A DNA stretch of 64,000 nucleotides from an uncultured Paracoccaceae bacterium (GCA_913061275.1 CAJXSR010000012.1:1-64000), one strand, 5' to 3'; positions 18,806 to 30,223 are shown, counted from the stretch's first letter. Made by a program: numbers and translations. Notes: generated by a model not told the origin, from the letters alone.

Positions 18806-20566
18806 TTACTGACACAGGTCATGAACCGTTTGGGTTAGCTTTGACAATGTGAATGGTTTGGGTAAAAATAACGCCCCGTCTATCTCACCAAACTCTTTAG
18901 AAAATGTTTCTTCCGCATAGCCTGAAACAAATATCACTTTCACATCTGGGCGCTTTTTCAAAGCCTTACGCACCCAAGTCGGGCCATCTTGCCCTGGCAT
19001 AACCACGTCAGACACAAAAATATCAATATGCAGATTTTCATCTTCCAAAATGGTCAAAGCCTCTTCCGCAGTGCCCGCTTCCAACACATTAATATCCTGC
19101 ATACTTAGGGCGCGTGCGGTAAAACTACGTACAGGCACCTCATCTTCGACCAGTAAAACAGTTGTACCTTTCAAAGATTGTATGGGCTGGCTGGCTGACG
19201 CCTGATTGTTTTTTGTAGTTGAAATTTCATTTTCGGTCGCAGGTAGTAGTACGGAAAAACATGTGCCGACACCCAAATTCCTTTCAGCAAAAATAAAACC
19301 ACCCGTTTGTTTTATAATGCCATAGACCGTTGACAGACCTAGCCCTGTACCTTCGCCTACATCCTTTGTGGTAAAAAACGGGTCAAAAATATGAGACAGG
19401 TGTTTTGGCTCAATACCAAAACCGCTATCTTTAACCGTGATCTCAACATATTTACCTTTGGCAATACGCGCGCGTTCTTTGATAAAATCTTCCTCAACAC
19501 ATATCTCTTTTGTTTTAATACGCACCTGCCCGCCTTGGGGCATTGCATCGCGTGCGTTCACAACAAGGTTCATAATAACCTGTTCTAACTGACGTTTATC
19601 AGCGTAAACATTCGGTAGATTTTCGGCATAGACTAAAGACAACTCAATCTTTGCGCCCACCAAACGATTTAAAAGATGGGTCATATCTGCCAATGACTCA
19701 TCCACATTCAAAACTTTTGGCTGCAAGGTTTGTTTGCGTGAAAAGGCTAATAGCTGACCTACTAAAGCCGCCGCTCTATTCGCGTTTTGGTTGATTTGTG
19801 ATAAATCACTGTAATCCGGATCACCTTTATCATGGCGCAACAGCAGTAAATCACAATAGCCAGAAATTGCCGTTAATAGATTGTTAAAATCATGTGCCAC
19901 ACCACCTGCCAACTGTCCAATAGCCTGCATTTTCTGGCTTTGCACGAACTGGGCTTCTAAGGTTTTCAGTTCCGTTGCATCACTTATTACCGCAATAAGG
20001 TCTGATCCACCCCTTGGATCTAAACTTATCAGCGATACATGTAAAAACACTTCAGATTTGGGGCCAGTTACCTGAACCAATTTCGGCTCACCACGCGCCG
20101 CACGCGCACTTAAATCTTCCAACCAATCAGCAACGGGGCGTGAAAGGCCCGAAACAATTTCGGATAAATCAGGTGTATCCCCTTCGCGTATCCCAAGGAT
20201 ATTGCGCGAAAATTGATTAGTTTGTTTAACTTTTCCCTCTTTAGACACACGCAACAAAGCAATGGGTAAATCATCAAACAGTTGCTGAACTGTAACCGGT
20301 GATGTTTTGGCTATTGGGTGTGATTGCATAGGTTTTGCTACATGATTTTGCGCCTGTGTAAATACACTGCTTTGCCCCATTAGCATCCAATAAGTAAACC
20401 AAGCCGTACCAAAAACCAAAACTGGAATAAGAACAGCAATTAACTTTAAGGGGTCAGGCAGCATTGGGATTATTAAAAACAACCCTAGGGCAAAAAAACC
20501 AAACAATGCGTAAATACGCCAAGTTATTTTATAAGGGCTTTCATCCACTTGTTGATTAAATCGCAT
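18806..20566 (-). CDS. cckA: CckA-type hybrid histidine kinase
   Basis: A 586-residue protein: two N-terminal membrane helices (about residues 15-60), a PAS-like region (about 90-200), HisKA with GGVAHDFNNLLTAISGY, HATPase with MNLVVNARDAMPQGG and GEGTGLGLSTVYGI, and a C-terminal receiver domain (VLLVEDE, phospho-Asp in FVSDVVMPGQDGP, KPF). This is the layout of CckA, which phosphorylates ChpT and so CtrA and CpdR in the alphaproteobacterial cell cycle. It has one PAS-like region, fewer than Caulobacter CckA. The ATG at 20566 follows GGAAGG. Confidence 0.88.
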   Translation of the reverse strand: MRFNQQVDESPYKITWRIYALFGFFALGLFLIIPMLPDPLKLIAVLIPVLVFGTAWFTYWMLMGQSSVFTQAQNHVAKPMQSHPIAKTSPVTVQQLFDDLPIALLRVSKEGKVKQTNQFSRNILGIREGDTPDLSEIVSGLSRPVADWLEDLSARAARGEPKLVQVTGPKSEVFLHVSLISLDPRGGSDLIAVISDATELKTLEAQFVQSQKMQAIGQLAGGVAHDFNNLLTAISGYCDLLLLRHDKGDPDYSDLSQINQNANRAAALVGQLLAFSRKQTLQPKVLNVDESLADMTHLLNRLVGAKIELSLVYAENLPNVYADKRQLEQVIMNLVVNARDAMPQGGQVRIKTKEICVEEDFIKERARIAKGKYVEITVKDSGFGIEPKHLSHIFDPFFTTKDVGEGTGLGLSTVYGIIKQTGGFIFAERNLGVGTCFSVLLPATENEISTTKNNQASASQPIQSLKGTTVLLVEDEVPVRSFTARALSMQDINVLEAGTAEEALTILEDENLHIDIFVSDVVMPGQDGPTWVRKALKKRPDVKVIFVSGYAEETFSKEFGEIDGALFLPKPFTLSKLTQTVHDLCQ

Positions 20567-20620
20567 ATGTATCAACACCTTCCAAATATTTATAATAAGG
20601 AAGTTTATTGTACTTACAAT

Positions 20621-21802
20621 CTAAAGTTGTTTTCTATTTAATACCATAATGAAAAACCCGTCTGTACCAGTACTGGGATTAAACCGACATGATTTAGATA
20701 TATCCCAGTTTTCGTTCGCTGCTAAAAACCGTTCTATCTGGGCTTCATTTTCATCATATAGCAATGAGCAGGTCACATAGGCCAAGACACCCCCATCTGC
20801 CACCAGCTTACTACACCGCGCCACTATGCCTGCCTGTGTTTCAACCAAATCCTGCAAATCAACCTCTGAAAACCGCCATTTTCCGTCAGGATTACGCCGC
20901 CAAGCACCTGTGCCAGAACAAGGCACATCAAGTAGCACCAAGTCATATGTTTTGCCCGCATTCACGGGGTCAGCATTTAGCACCCGCGCCACTACCCCTG
21001 CCCGTTTTGCCCGCACGGTTAAGTCTTTCATACGCGATTTGTTTTGGTCATATGCATCGACCTGAACATCCGAAATTGCTGCAAGCGCAAGCGTTTTACC
21101 CCCGCCCCCTGCGCAATAATCCAGCACGGTTTTCACACCTTGCATTGGCAACGCATCTATAACCGCTTGCGAGCCTGCATCCTGAATTTCAATCAACCCG
21201 CCCTGATAAGCGTTCGATAAGGCAACACGTCTAGGGTTTCGGGTAACACGCAAAGCATTTGGCACGGTGGCAACAGCACTTGTTTCAATATCATCGCGTC
21301 CCAAAGCCGCTTGCGCCTGTGCAACCGATGATTTTCGTATATTCACCCGTAAATCCAGCGGTGCACGGGTTTGCAGGGCAGTTAAACTGGCTTCAAAATC
21401 CCCCCCAAGGCTGGCCCTTAGCTTTGGCTCTATCCAGTCGGGTACATCTAGACGCACTGCATGGGGTGCCGCGGTTTTAACTTGGCTTAAACTGCGTTGT
21501 TCGTCGGCCGTTAAAACATCTGCCGCAAAGCGTTCGCCGGTAAACACATCCACCACAGACAGATCAGACGCTAAAATATGCCCCGCAATCAACCCACGCG
21601 CACCGTCAAAACCAGCTTTATGCATCAATGACCGTTTCTGACGCAGACAATCAAACACAATGTCACGCACCCCTGCGCGATCTTTAGACCCCGCATAACG
21701 GTTAGACCGCGCCCAATTTGTCAGGGTCTTTTCGGCAGGCTCGCCACCCAAAATGCGGTCAAGCACATCAATCGCAGCAGCGTACCTTGCGTTTGGTGTC
21801 AT
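20621..21802 (-). CDS. RsmB-like RNA cytosine-C5 methyltransferase
   Basis: A 393-residue protein of the RsmB/NOL1/NOP2 family, which makes m5C in rRNA. The SAM motif is LDYCAGGGGKTLALA, and the two active-site cysteines lie in DVPCSGTGAWRRNP and YVTCSLLYDENE. The N-terminal region is RNA-binding-like (NusB-type). The start codon directly follows the guaB stop (TAAATG), so it is translated from the guaB mRNA. The exact target nucleotide is inferred only from family. Confidence 0.88.
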   Translation of the reverse strand: MTPNARYAAAIDVLDRILGGEPAEKTLTNWARSNRYAGSKDRAGVRDIVFDCLRQKRSLMHKAGFDGARGLIAGHILASDLSVVDVFTGERFAADVLTADEQRSLSQVKTAAPHAVRLDVPDWIEPKLRASLGGDFEASLTALQTRAPLDLRVNIRKSSVAQAQAALGRDDIETSAVATVPNALRVTRNPRRVALSNAYQGGLIEIQDAGSQAVIDALPMQGVKTVLDYCAGGGGKTLALAAISDVQVDAYDQNKSRMKDLTVRAKRAGVVARVLNADPVNAGKTYDLVLLDVPCSGTGAWRRNPDGKWRFSEVDLQDLVETQAGIVARCSKLVADGGVLAYVTCSLLYDENEAQIERFLAANENWDISKSCRFNPSTGTDGFFIMVLNRKQL

Positions 21803-23293
<1,491 letters not shown>

Positions 23294-23365
23294 CTATCTC
23301 ATGAATGACAGGAAATGGAAAGAGGTAAATGATATGAAAAGCCTAAATAGACTGGCAAAAATAAC

Positions 23366-24328
23366 TTAGACAATCGCCGCCCCTGTGGTTTTCGTAAGTT
23401 TTCCTGATGCCCAAAACAAATATGTTTTTACAACCACATAGGGCACAATGATGGTTGCAAGGCCAAGGGATGCTATCGCCCAAATTTCTGCCACCAGCCC
23501 AAAACCAGAAGATGCGCCAATTAACATAACCCCCGCGAACGATGACAAAGGAAAGGTAAATGCACCCCATCCAGGGTTCCAACCGCCCTTAACCAACCAA
23601 GGTAAAAACATTAAAAGTAAAAGTGCGCAACAAATAGCGCAGCCCCATAAAACGTAAAATACGTTAAACGGCCAAAGCCCGTAAACCGCAATGCCGTAAA
23701 TTGATACTGGTGCCAAAACAGCTACAAAACCAGCACGTACTGGAATTGGAATGTCAGTATATTTCAGGTTCAGGGCTGATTGATATAATATGAATGCAAA
23801 GCTCGGAATGGTTGAAAACACAATTAATTTCGATAGGGTAATATACCCAAGTTGCGGGCCGGTAATTGCCGCAACAATCAACCCTACAAATGGTAAAACC
23901 AGTGTCGGTGTCACTGTCGCACGCACATTTTCCACCTTTGTTAAGGAATGGATAGTGCACGCTAAATATCCCAAATGAAGCACAATGCTAAACCACCAAA
24001 GTATCAACGCAGTCATCATATTATAGGGCAAAATTGCTGCACTTATTAACATTATGCACATCGATCCAGCAGAAACGCCCCCCCTTGCAGGCGCCACTTT
24101 AAGATCATCCAAAAGCACCGATGGCCGTAGGCTAAGCTTTGCTGTATAACATAAAAATGTAACCGCAAATAAAATGCTGGAGCTAAGTAAAATAACCTCT
24201 CCCACCCATGGCGAGACAGGCAAAATTTCTGCCGCCCGTCGCCAAGTCAGGCCAAGACCAATAAAGCCTAATAGACATGGAAATAATGCAGGCGGCGTTC
24301 GATGCCAGAATGTTGGATTATTATTCAT
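23366..24328 (-). CDS. SLAC1/TehA-family membrane channel
   Basis: A 320-residue membrane protein with about ten hydrophobic helices. The N-terminal TPPALFPCLLGFIGLGLTWRR and the GWGAFTFPLSSFAG segment match the tellurite-resistance/dicarboxylate (TDT) family, whose members are anion channels such as SLAC1 and TehA. The ion carried is unknown. It is divergent from the ureohydrolase gene across 61 bp. Confidence 0.8.
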   Translation of the reverse strand: MNNNPTFWHRTPPALFPCLLGFIGLGLTWRRAAEILPVSPWVGEVILLSSSILFAVTFLCYTAKLSLRPSVLLDDLKVAPARGGVSAGSMCIMLISAAILPYNMMTALILWWFSIVLHLGYLACTIHSLTKVENVRATVTPTLVLPFVGLIVAAITGPQLGYITLSKLIVFSTIPSFAFILYQSALNLKYTDIPIPVRAGFVAVLAPVSIYGIAVYGLWPFNVFYVLWGCAICCALLLLMFLPWLVKGGWNPGWGAFTFPLSSFAGVMLIGASSGFGLVAEIWAIASLGLATIIVPYVVVKTYLFWASGKLTKTTGAAIV

Positions 24329-24389
24329 AAGTTTTCATTGAAGTTTTTCCGCTCATATCGCAACCTAAACTTAACAAAGGAGACTATAA

Positions 24390-25343
24390 ATGACCAATCA
24401 CGGCTATGAAAGCGGGCGGTTAAACCTGCCCTTTGTCGGTATCGCAACATTTGCAAAGAAACCATATGTAGAAAACTGGGATGATTTTTCGGCCGATGTG
24501 GCAATTTTAGGTGCTCCATTTGATGCAGGCACCCAATTCAGATCAGGGGCACGCTTTGGACCGCGCGGGGTACGCGAAGCATCCACCCTATTCGCTTTTG
24601 GCCATGCGGGCGCGTATGACCATGAAGATGACGCAACATATTTGGGCGAGGAAGTGACAATCGTTGATATGGGTGACGCAGATATTATCCACACCGATAC
24701 CATCAACTCTCACGCGAATATCGAGTTTGGTGTGCGCAAAGCACTAGCGGCGGGTGCTATACCTGTCACCATAGGTGGCGATCATTCAGTCAACATCCCT
24801 TGTATCAACGCGTTTGACGATCAAGGCGACATTCATGTCCTGCAAATCGACGCCCACCTTGATTTCGTCGATGAACGCCACGGTGTACGTTACGGTCACG
24901 GCAACCCAATGCGCCGTGCCGCCGACAAAGATTATGTCACGGGACTATCACAATACGGCATCCGCAATGTCAGCTCGACCGCCAAAGTCGGTTATGAGGA
25001 TGCGCGTGGGATGGGATCAGACATTCAATCGGTACGCCAAATCCGTGCAATGGGAATTGAAGCAGCGGCAGCACGCATTCCAAAGGGCGCAAAAATCTAT
25101 GTAACACTGGACATAGACGCGTTTTGCCCGTCCATCGCCCCCGGCACAGGCACCCCCAGCCACGGTGGTTTTTTGTATTACGAGGTGCTGGAATTGTTGC
25201 AACATGTGGCCCAAAACCACGAGGTCGTCGGGATTGATCTGGTTGAAGTGGCCCCAGATTACGATCAAACAGGGTCTACATCCATTCTGGCGGCACAAAT
25301 TTTGTTGAATTTCCTTGGGTTTATTTTTCATGCAAAAAATTGA
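24390..25343 (+). CDS. Ureohydrolase, agmatinase-like
   Basis: A 317-residue arginase-fold enzyme. Metal ligands are in place: GGDHS (His132), DAHLD (Asp154, His156, Asp158) and DIDAF (Asp241, Asp243). Members hydrolyse guanidino compounds to urea plus an amine; the bacterial agmatinase group is closest by overall pattern, but substrate choice in this superfamily is often misassigned. GGAG precedes the start. The stop overlaps the next gene by 14 bp, and the cluster (aminotransferase, cupins, desaturase) suggests a catabolic route for a guanidino or methylated nitrogen compound rather than polyamine synthesis (inference). Confidence 0.82.
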   Translation: MTNHGYESGRLNLPFVGIATFAKKPYVENWDDFSADVAILGAPFDAGTQFRSGARFGPRGVREASTLFAFGHAGAYDHEDDATYLGEEVTIVDMGDADIIHTDTINSHANIEFGVRKALAAGAIPVTIGGDHSVNIPCINAFDDQGDIHVLQIDAHLDFVDERHGVRYGHGNPMRRAADKDYVTGLSQYGIRNVSSTAKVGYEDARGMGSDIQSVRQIRAMGIEAAAARIPKGAKIYVTLDIDAFCPSIAPGTGTPSHGGFLYYEVLELLQHVAQNHEVVGIDLVEVAPDYDQTGSTSILAAQILLNFLGFIFHAKN

Positions 25344-26247
25344 TCTTTCAAACGGTGCCGCATGGATGGATGGCCAGATCATCCCGATCAAAGACGCCAA
25401 AATTGGCGTCACTGATTGGGGGCTGACGCGGTCGGACATTACCTATGATGTGGTGCATGTTTGGGACAGTAACTTTTTTCGACTAGAGGATTATCTGGAT
25501 CGTTTCATGGTATCTATTGCCAAATTGCGATTAGAAATCCCACAATCCCGCGATGAGATTGAACAAATCTTGCATGATATGGTAGCCGCCTCTGGTCTGA
25601 CATCTGCCTATGTGTCGATGGTGGCATCGCGCGGCACGCCTACAATACCGGGCACCCGTGATCCGCGTGCGTGTAACAACCATTTCTACGCTTGGGTCGT
25701 GCCTTTTATCTGGGTTATCCCCGCCGACATTGCCAAACGCGGCGCCCATATTCAACTGGCAGGCAGTACCATCCGTATATCCCCGCAATCCGTTGATCCA
25801 ACAGTAAAAAACTATCATTGGGGTGATATGACCCACGCGCTGCTTGACGCCCTTGATGATGGCTTTGATACATGTGTTCTATGTGATGATCGCGGCTGTA
25901 TCACCGAAGGCCCGGGGTTTAACATATTCGCGGTTATTAATGGCACTGTGGTGACCGCTAAATCTGGCATGCTGCAAGGCATCACCCGCAAAACCGTTCT
26001 GGAAATTTGCGCAGACCTTGGCCTGCCCCATGAAGCCCGCGACATCAGGGCGGATGAATTTCTGCAAGCGGATGAGATTTTCACTGCTACCACCGCAGGC
26101 GGCCCTGTGTCTGTGACCCGCATCAACGGGCGCATACTAGGCAATGACGCCCCAGGGCCAATAGCAGAACGCATTACCGAAACTTATTGGAATTGGCACA
26201 CCCGTGCTGAGTTAATCACTCCAATTCAATATAAGAAAACAACATGA
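25330..26247 (+). CDS. Class IV PLP aminotransferase
   Basis: A 305-residue fold-type IV enzyme related to branched-chain and D-amino-acid aminotransferases. The PLP lysine is in PTVKNYHWGDMTHALLDA, and GCITEGPGFNIFAVI is the cofactor phosphate region. The ATG at 25330 is inside the end of the ureohydrolase gene. The final codons overlap the next gene in an ATGA arrangement, so the three genes are translationally coupled. Amino donor and acceptor are not known. Confidence 0.83.
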   Translation: MQKIDLSNGAAWMDGQIIPIKDAKIGVTDWGLTRSDITYDVVHVWDSNFFRLEDYLDRFMVSIAKLRLEIPQSRDEIEQILHDMVAASGLTSAYVSMVASRGTPTIPGTRDPRACNNHFYAWVVPFIWVIPADIAKRGAHIQLAGSTIRISPQSVDPTVKNYHWGDMTHALLDALDDGFDTCVLCDDRGCITEGPGFNIFAVINGTVVTAKSGMLQGITRKTVLEICADLGLPHEARDIRADEFLQADEIFTATTAGGPVSVTRINGRILGNDAPGPIAERITETYWNWHTRAELITPIQYKKTT

Positions 26248-26756
26248 TGGATGAAAAACGCATGCCCTTTCAGGGCAATCAACCGCACAATATGGCACCT
26301 GATCTGGTTATTCCCGATATGATCCCAACAGATGAAAGCCTATGGGTGCCACAAGCCCCAGATGTCTGGTTTCGCCCGCTGTGCCTGAATGTATCTCAGG
26401 GGTATTATGTAAACCTGCTGCGGGTGCGAAAATCAGGCATTCTTTCGCGTCACAAACATGCAGGGCCAGTGCATGCGCAGGTTTTGAAAGGTCATTGGGA
26501 GTATCTTGAACACGACTGGAAGGCAACAACAGGGGCTTATGTGTTTGAACCGCCCGGTGAAATCCACACGCTTTATGTACCAGATGATGTGGACGAAATG
26601 GTTACCCTGTTTCACGTCACAGGCGCGCTGATTTATGTAGATCCTTGGGGTAAGGAAACCGGTCATGAGGATGTATTCACCAAGATAGAATTATGCCGTA
26701 ATTACTATAAAGACACACCACATGGCATTGATTATGTAGAACAATTTATCAGGTAA
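26244..26756 (+). CDS. Cupin protein, 2,4'-dihydroxyacetophenone dioxygenase-like
   Basis: A 170-residue cupin with metal-binding pattern LSRHKHAGPVHAQVLKGHWEYLEHDW and a second motif around FEPPGEIHTLYVP. It resembles 2,4'-dihydroxyacetophenone dioxygenase, an Fe enzyme that cleaves a C-C bond. In this cluster the real substrate is likely something else; the family label gives only a hint of ring- or side-chain oxygenation. It is coupled to the aminotransferase gene by a 4-bp overlap. Confidence 0.72.
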   Translation: MMDEKRMPFQGNQPHNMAPDLVIPDMIPTDESLWVPQAPDVWFRPLCLNVSQGYYVNLLRVRKSGILSRHKHAGPVHAQVLKGHWEYLEHDWKATTGAYVFEPPGEIHTLYVPDDVDEMVTLFHVTGALIYVDPWGKETGHEDVFTKIELCRNYYKDTPHGIDYVEQFIR

Positions 26757-26818
26757 ATTAATATCGCATATAGTAAACTTATAACCTTATCACATGTTAA
26801 TCACTTCCTAAAAAATAC

Positions 26819-26830
26819 TAAACTAGTTTA
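26819..26830. promoter_or_regulatory. Perfect 12-bp palindrome TAAACTAGTTTA
   Basis: The palindrome sits in the 123-bp gap between the first cupin gene and the DUF985 gene, with a related GTTTAG half-site just downstream (26834-26839). It may be an operator for the second half of the cluster, or an AT-rich hairpin. About 50 bp upstream of the DUF985 start. Confidence 0.35.
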
Positions 26831-26879
26831 CTGGTTTAGTTTCTAAGTATAAATTATAAATAAACTGGCCAAAGATCAC

Positions 26880-27305
26880 ATGAACCCGAAAGACATTATC
26901 AAATCTTTGAACTTGCTACCCCATCCCGAAGGCGGGTGGTTTGCCGAAACTTGGCGCGGCGATGAAAAACCACGCGCATCGGGGACAGCAATATATTTCC
27001 TTCTGGAAGCCCATCAAACCAGCGATTGGCACCGTGTCGATGCCGTAGAAATATGGCACTGGTATGCTGGCAGCCCAATGGAATTGCATATCCACGTAAA
27101 AGGCGAAACACATGTGCAGACACTTGGCCCAGATTTAACCGCAGATCAGCGCCCCCAACGGATTGTGCCCAAAGATACGTGGCAAAAATCCATCCCCCTA
27201 AATGGATGGGTTTTGGTAGGTTGTACCGTATCCCCCGGCTTTGAATTTGGCGGGTTCGAATTGGCAGATAAAGGCTGGTCACCGAAGGGCTGCGATGGAT
27301 CATAA
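26880..27305 (+). CDS. Cupin, DUF985 family
   Basis: A 141-residue cupin of the DUF985 (cupin_5) type: LLPHPEGGWFAETWRG near the start, then TAIYFLLEAHQTSDWHRVDAVEIWHWYAGSP, which contains the metal/ligand histidines. Family members resemble sugar epimerase folds; function is unknown. The stop overlaps the desaturase gene by 11 bp. Confidence 0.82.
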   Translation: MNPKDIIKSLNLLPHPEGGWFAETWRGDEKPRASGTAIYFLLEAHQTSDWHRVDAVEIWHWYAGSPMELHIHVKGETHVQTLGPDLTADQRPQRIVPKDTWQKSIPLNGWVLVGCTVSPGFEFGGFELADKGWSPKGCDGS

Positions 27306-28185
27306 AGCATTTCTTGGTTCTCTTTCGCCCGAACAGCGCACCGAACTAACCCGCCGCAGCAATGCACCTGCCTTGGTACATCTTGCACTTCATTGGGGTT
27401 TGATCGTTTTAATGGGCCTTTATATCGGTTATCAACTGCCCTTATGGGGCATATTTATACTTCCCCACGGTATATTATTATCATTTACTTTCAATTTACT
27501 ACACGAAACCATTCACGCGACACCGTTTAAATCAAACAGATTAAACACTTATGTCGGACGGATATGTTCCATTGCAATATTTCTGCCACTCACATGGTTT
27601 CGGTATTTCCATTTAGCCCATCACAGGCACACCAACGACCCCGTTAACGACCCCGAACTGAACACGCCCAAACCAGAAACCGTGTTGCAATATATTTGGT
27701 ATGCATCCGCCATACCGCTTTGGCATGGTAACATCGGCAAAATCATCAAAAACGCAACCCGCCCCAACAATGATCCCTACGTGCCACAAAAAGCAAAAAA
27801 CAAAATACGTACAGAGGCTCGCATCATGCTGGCCATATATGCATTCGCTCTGCTTTTGCTGATCTTGGGTCAGGTCTGGTTATTCTGGTGTTGGATATTG
27901 CCGCTTATTCTAGGCCAGCCATTTTTACGGCTTTATCTATTAGCAGAACACGGTCGTTGCCCGTTGGTCGCCAATATGTTTGAAAACACCCGCACGACAT
28001 TTACCAACCGGATTGTGCGATTTTTGGCGTGGAATATGCCCTATCATACAGAACACCACGTTTACCCCACCGTCCCGTTTCACAAATTACCAATGCTGCA
28101 TACCCTGATTGAACAGAACTTGGAAAGCACATCGGACGGGTATATTGAGTTTCACGAAAAGTATTTGAAGTCACTAAACGGCTGA
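27295..28185 (+). CDS. Membrane fatty-acid-desaturase-family protein
   Basis: A 296-residue polytopic protein with the three histidine clusters of di-iron membrane desaturases/hydroxylases: HETIHA, HLAHHRHTND and, near the C-terminus, HTEHHVYP. It could act on lipid acyl chains, but family members also oxidise small molecules, and its place after two cupins and opposite a demethylase-type flavoenzyme suggests a catabolic oxygenase (inference). The ATG at 27295 has GAAGG about 7 nt upstream and overlaps the DUF985 gene. Confidence 0.8.
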   Translation: MDHKAFLGSLSPEQRTELTRRSNAPALVHLALHWGLIVLMGLYIGYQLPLWGIFILPHGILLSFTFNLLHETIHATPFKSNRLNTYVGRICSIAIFLPLTWFRYFHLAHHRHTNDPVNDPELNTPKPETVLQYIWYASAIPLWHGNIGKIIKNATRPNNDPYVPQKAKNKIRTEARIMLAIYAFALLLLILGQVWLFWCWILPLILGQPFLRLYLLAEHGRCPLVANMFENTRTTFTNRIVRFLAWNMPYHTEHHVYPTVPFHKLPMLHTLIEQNLESTSDGYIEFHEKYLKSLNG

Positions 28186-28189
28186 CACC

Positions 28190-30223
28190 CTACATATCCT
28201 TACAAATCCGCAACGCATCATAAATAGCTGCGTGAATATTTCGGCACGATACAGCATCACCGATTGAATATAACTGAAACCCACCATCACTGTCAGGTTG
28301 TGGTTTGTTCCCCGTTAAACAGTCATAATCCGTCACACCGTTATTGACTGACAGATGGCGCAATGCCTCATAAACGTCATTCATCGGCAATGTTCCGTGT
28401 TCGACCACTAAATGATCTACAAGGCGTTCAATGTCAGGGCCATGAAATTCATTAGTAAAGGTTATACGCAAACGATTGCCGTCTTTTTCAACCGCACTAA
28501 TGCGGTGATCGGGTGTAATAGTGACACCATTTTTATAGAAATGCTCCATGAATATAGGAAAATTTACCGTCCCCATCTCTATTGCCGCAGCGCGATCAGG
28601 GGTGGCTAATTCTACCGACACATCAGGTATGCGGCTTAGAAAGTCTGCGCAGCTGGTGCCTTGAAACTGGCCGATGTCATCATAGACCAAAACGGATCCA
28701 CTTATATCTTGCCCTGCCAAAATATCCCAAGTGCTGATCGCATGCTCACCACCAACCATATATTCCGTATCTGGTAGTCCGCCTGTTGCAATGAAAACCA
28801 CATCAGGTGTTTCATCTTGCACCATATCTTCGTCCGCAAACGTGTTCCAGCGAATGTCCACACCCAAACGTTCCACTTCGGCACGCAGCCAATCCGCAAT
28901 CCCAATCAGATCTTTGCGCCAAGCAGCACGTGCAGCTAGGTTAATTTGCCCGCCCAATTCCCCCGTTGCTTCAAATAAAACCACGTCATGGCCACGCATG
29001 GCACAAACACGTGCGGCCTCTAACCCCGCAGGGCCACCACCCACAATTACGACTTTCTTCTTACGGCCTTTGGATATCTCAATTTCATGAGGCATCGTCG
29101 CTTCTCGCCCTGTGGCAGCATTGTGCACACATAAAGTACCGCCACCCGTATATATACGGTCCAAACAATATCCGGCCCCAACACAGGGCCTAATACTGTC
29201 TTCTTTACCCGCAATCAGTTTATTCACAATATTCGGGTCGGCAATATGGGCGCGTACCATCCCCACACAATCTAAAGCACCACTTTCAATGGCGTGACGC
29301 GCAGATGATAAATCGGCAATTTTGCAAGCATGAAACAAAGGCACTTTAATCTGATCGCGTACTTTTGCGATTTCTGCCACCCAAGGCGCCAGAGGAAACC
29401 GCATTCCGGGAATGTGGTAACTTAAAGCATGATCTGTGTCGATCTTACCAAAATTGGCTGTCATATAGTCGATCAACCCAGTTTCTGCAATAATTCGCGC
29501 CGCCTCTGTTCCTTCTGCCAAATCAATACCGCCAGTAAGGTTTTCACTTAAACCTTGCCGAATGCCGATTATAAAATCTGGGCCAACCGCGTCGCGCATA
29601 TCCGTTAAAATTTCTAACGTGAAACGCAAACGGTTTTCGAATGAGCCGCCATATTCATCATTACGCAGGTTAGTTAATGGTGATAAAAACTGTTCGGGTA
29701 AATGCCCGTGTTGCAATATTTCACAACCGTCCAGCCCGCCTTCTTTGCACCGTAGTGCTGCATCAACATAGGCCCGCCGCACGCGTGAAATATCAGCCCT
29801 ATCCATCTCTTTGGGAAAAGCCCTGTGTGCAGGTTCACGCACACGGCTGGGGGCAATTACAGGCAGCCAGTCAGCCATATCCCAAACCGTACGCCGCCCC
29901 ATATGAGACAGCTGGCAGATAAGACCACAGTCATATTTGTGAATGCGATCTGAAAATTCCCGAAAATACGGAATAATATCATCCGTCACCATATTAAGCT
30001 GCCCAAAAACCGATGGACTGTCTGCCGCCACACTGGCCGAGCCGCCAAACATCGTCATCCCGATACCGCCCTTGGCTTTGGCTTCATGGTACAACTGATA
30101 GCGTTCTTTGGGCATGCCCTGCTCTGAATATGCAGGTTCATGCGGGGTGGATAAAATACGGTTTTTCAACGTCAAATGCTTCAACTGAAAAGGTTGCAGT
30201 AATATATCCCGCTTCGGTGCCAT
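28190..30223 (-). CDS. NADH:flavin oxidoreductase, demethylase type
   Basis: A 677-residue two-part enzyme: an N-terminal Old Yellow Enzyme TIM barrel (FMN; LKNRILSTPHEPAYSE, ILQHGHLPEQFLSP, EYGGSFENRLRF) with the [4Fe-4S] cysteine cluster in RPCVGAGYCLDRIYTGGGTLC (split here by family pattern), then a C-terminal FAD/NAD domain (VVIVGGGPAGLEAARVCAMRG). Trimethylamine dehydrogenase, N-methylproline demethylase and dimethylglycine demethylase DgcA share this layout. GGAGA precedes the start. It is convergent with the desaturase gene, 4 bp away. Substrate likely an N-methylated compound (inference). Confidence 0.84.
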   Translation of the reverse strand: MAPKRDILLQPFQLKHLTLKNRILSTPHEPAYSEQGMPKERYQLYHEAKAKGGIGMTMFGGSASVAADSPSVFGQLNMVTDDIIPYFREFSDRIHKYDCGLICQLSHMGRRTVWDMADWLPVIAPSRVREPAHRAFPKEMDRADISRVRRAYVDAALRCKEGGLDGCEILQHGHLPEQFLSPLTNLRNDEYGGSFENRLRFTLEILTDMRDAVGPDFIIGIRQGLSENLTGGIDLAEGTEAARIIAETGLIDYMTANFGKIDTDHALSYHIPGMRFPLAPWVAEIAKVRDQIKVPLFHACKIADLSSARHAIESGALDCVGMVRAHIADPNIVNKLIAGKEDSIRPCVGAGYCLDRIYTGGGTLCVHNAATGREATMPHEIEISKGRKKKVVIVGGGPAGLEAARVCAMRGHDVVLFEATGELGGQINLAARAAWRKDLIGIADWLRAEVERLGVDIRWNTFADEDMVQDETPDVVFIATGGLPDTEYMVGGEHAISTWDILAGQDISGSVLVYDDIGQFQGTSCADFLSRIPDVSVELATPDRAAAIEMGTVNFPIFMEHFYKNGVTITPDHRISAVEKDGNRLRITFTNEFHGPDIERLVDHLVVEHGTLPMNDVYEALRHLSVNNGVTDYDCLTGNKPQPDSDGGFQLYSIGDAVSCRNIHAAIYDALRICKDM

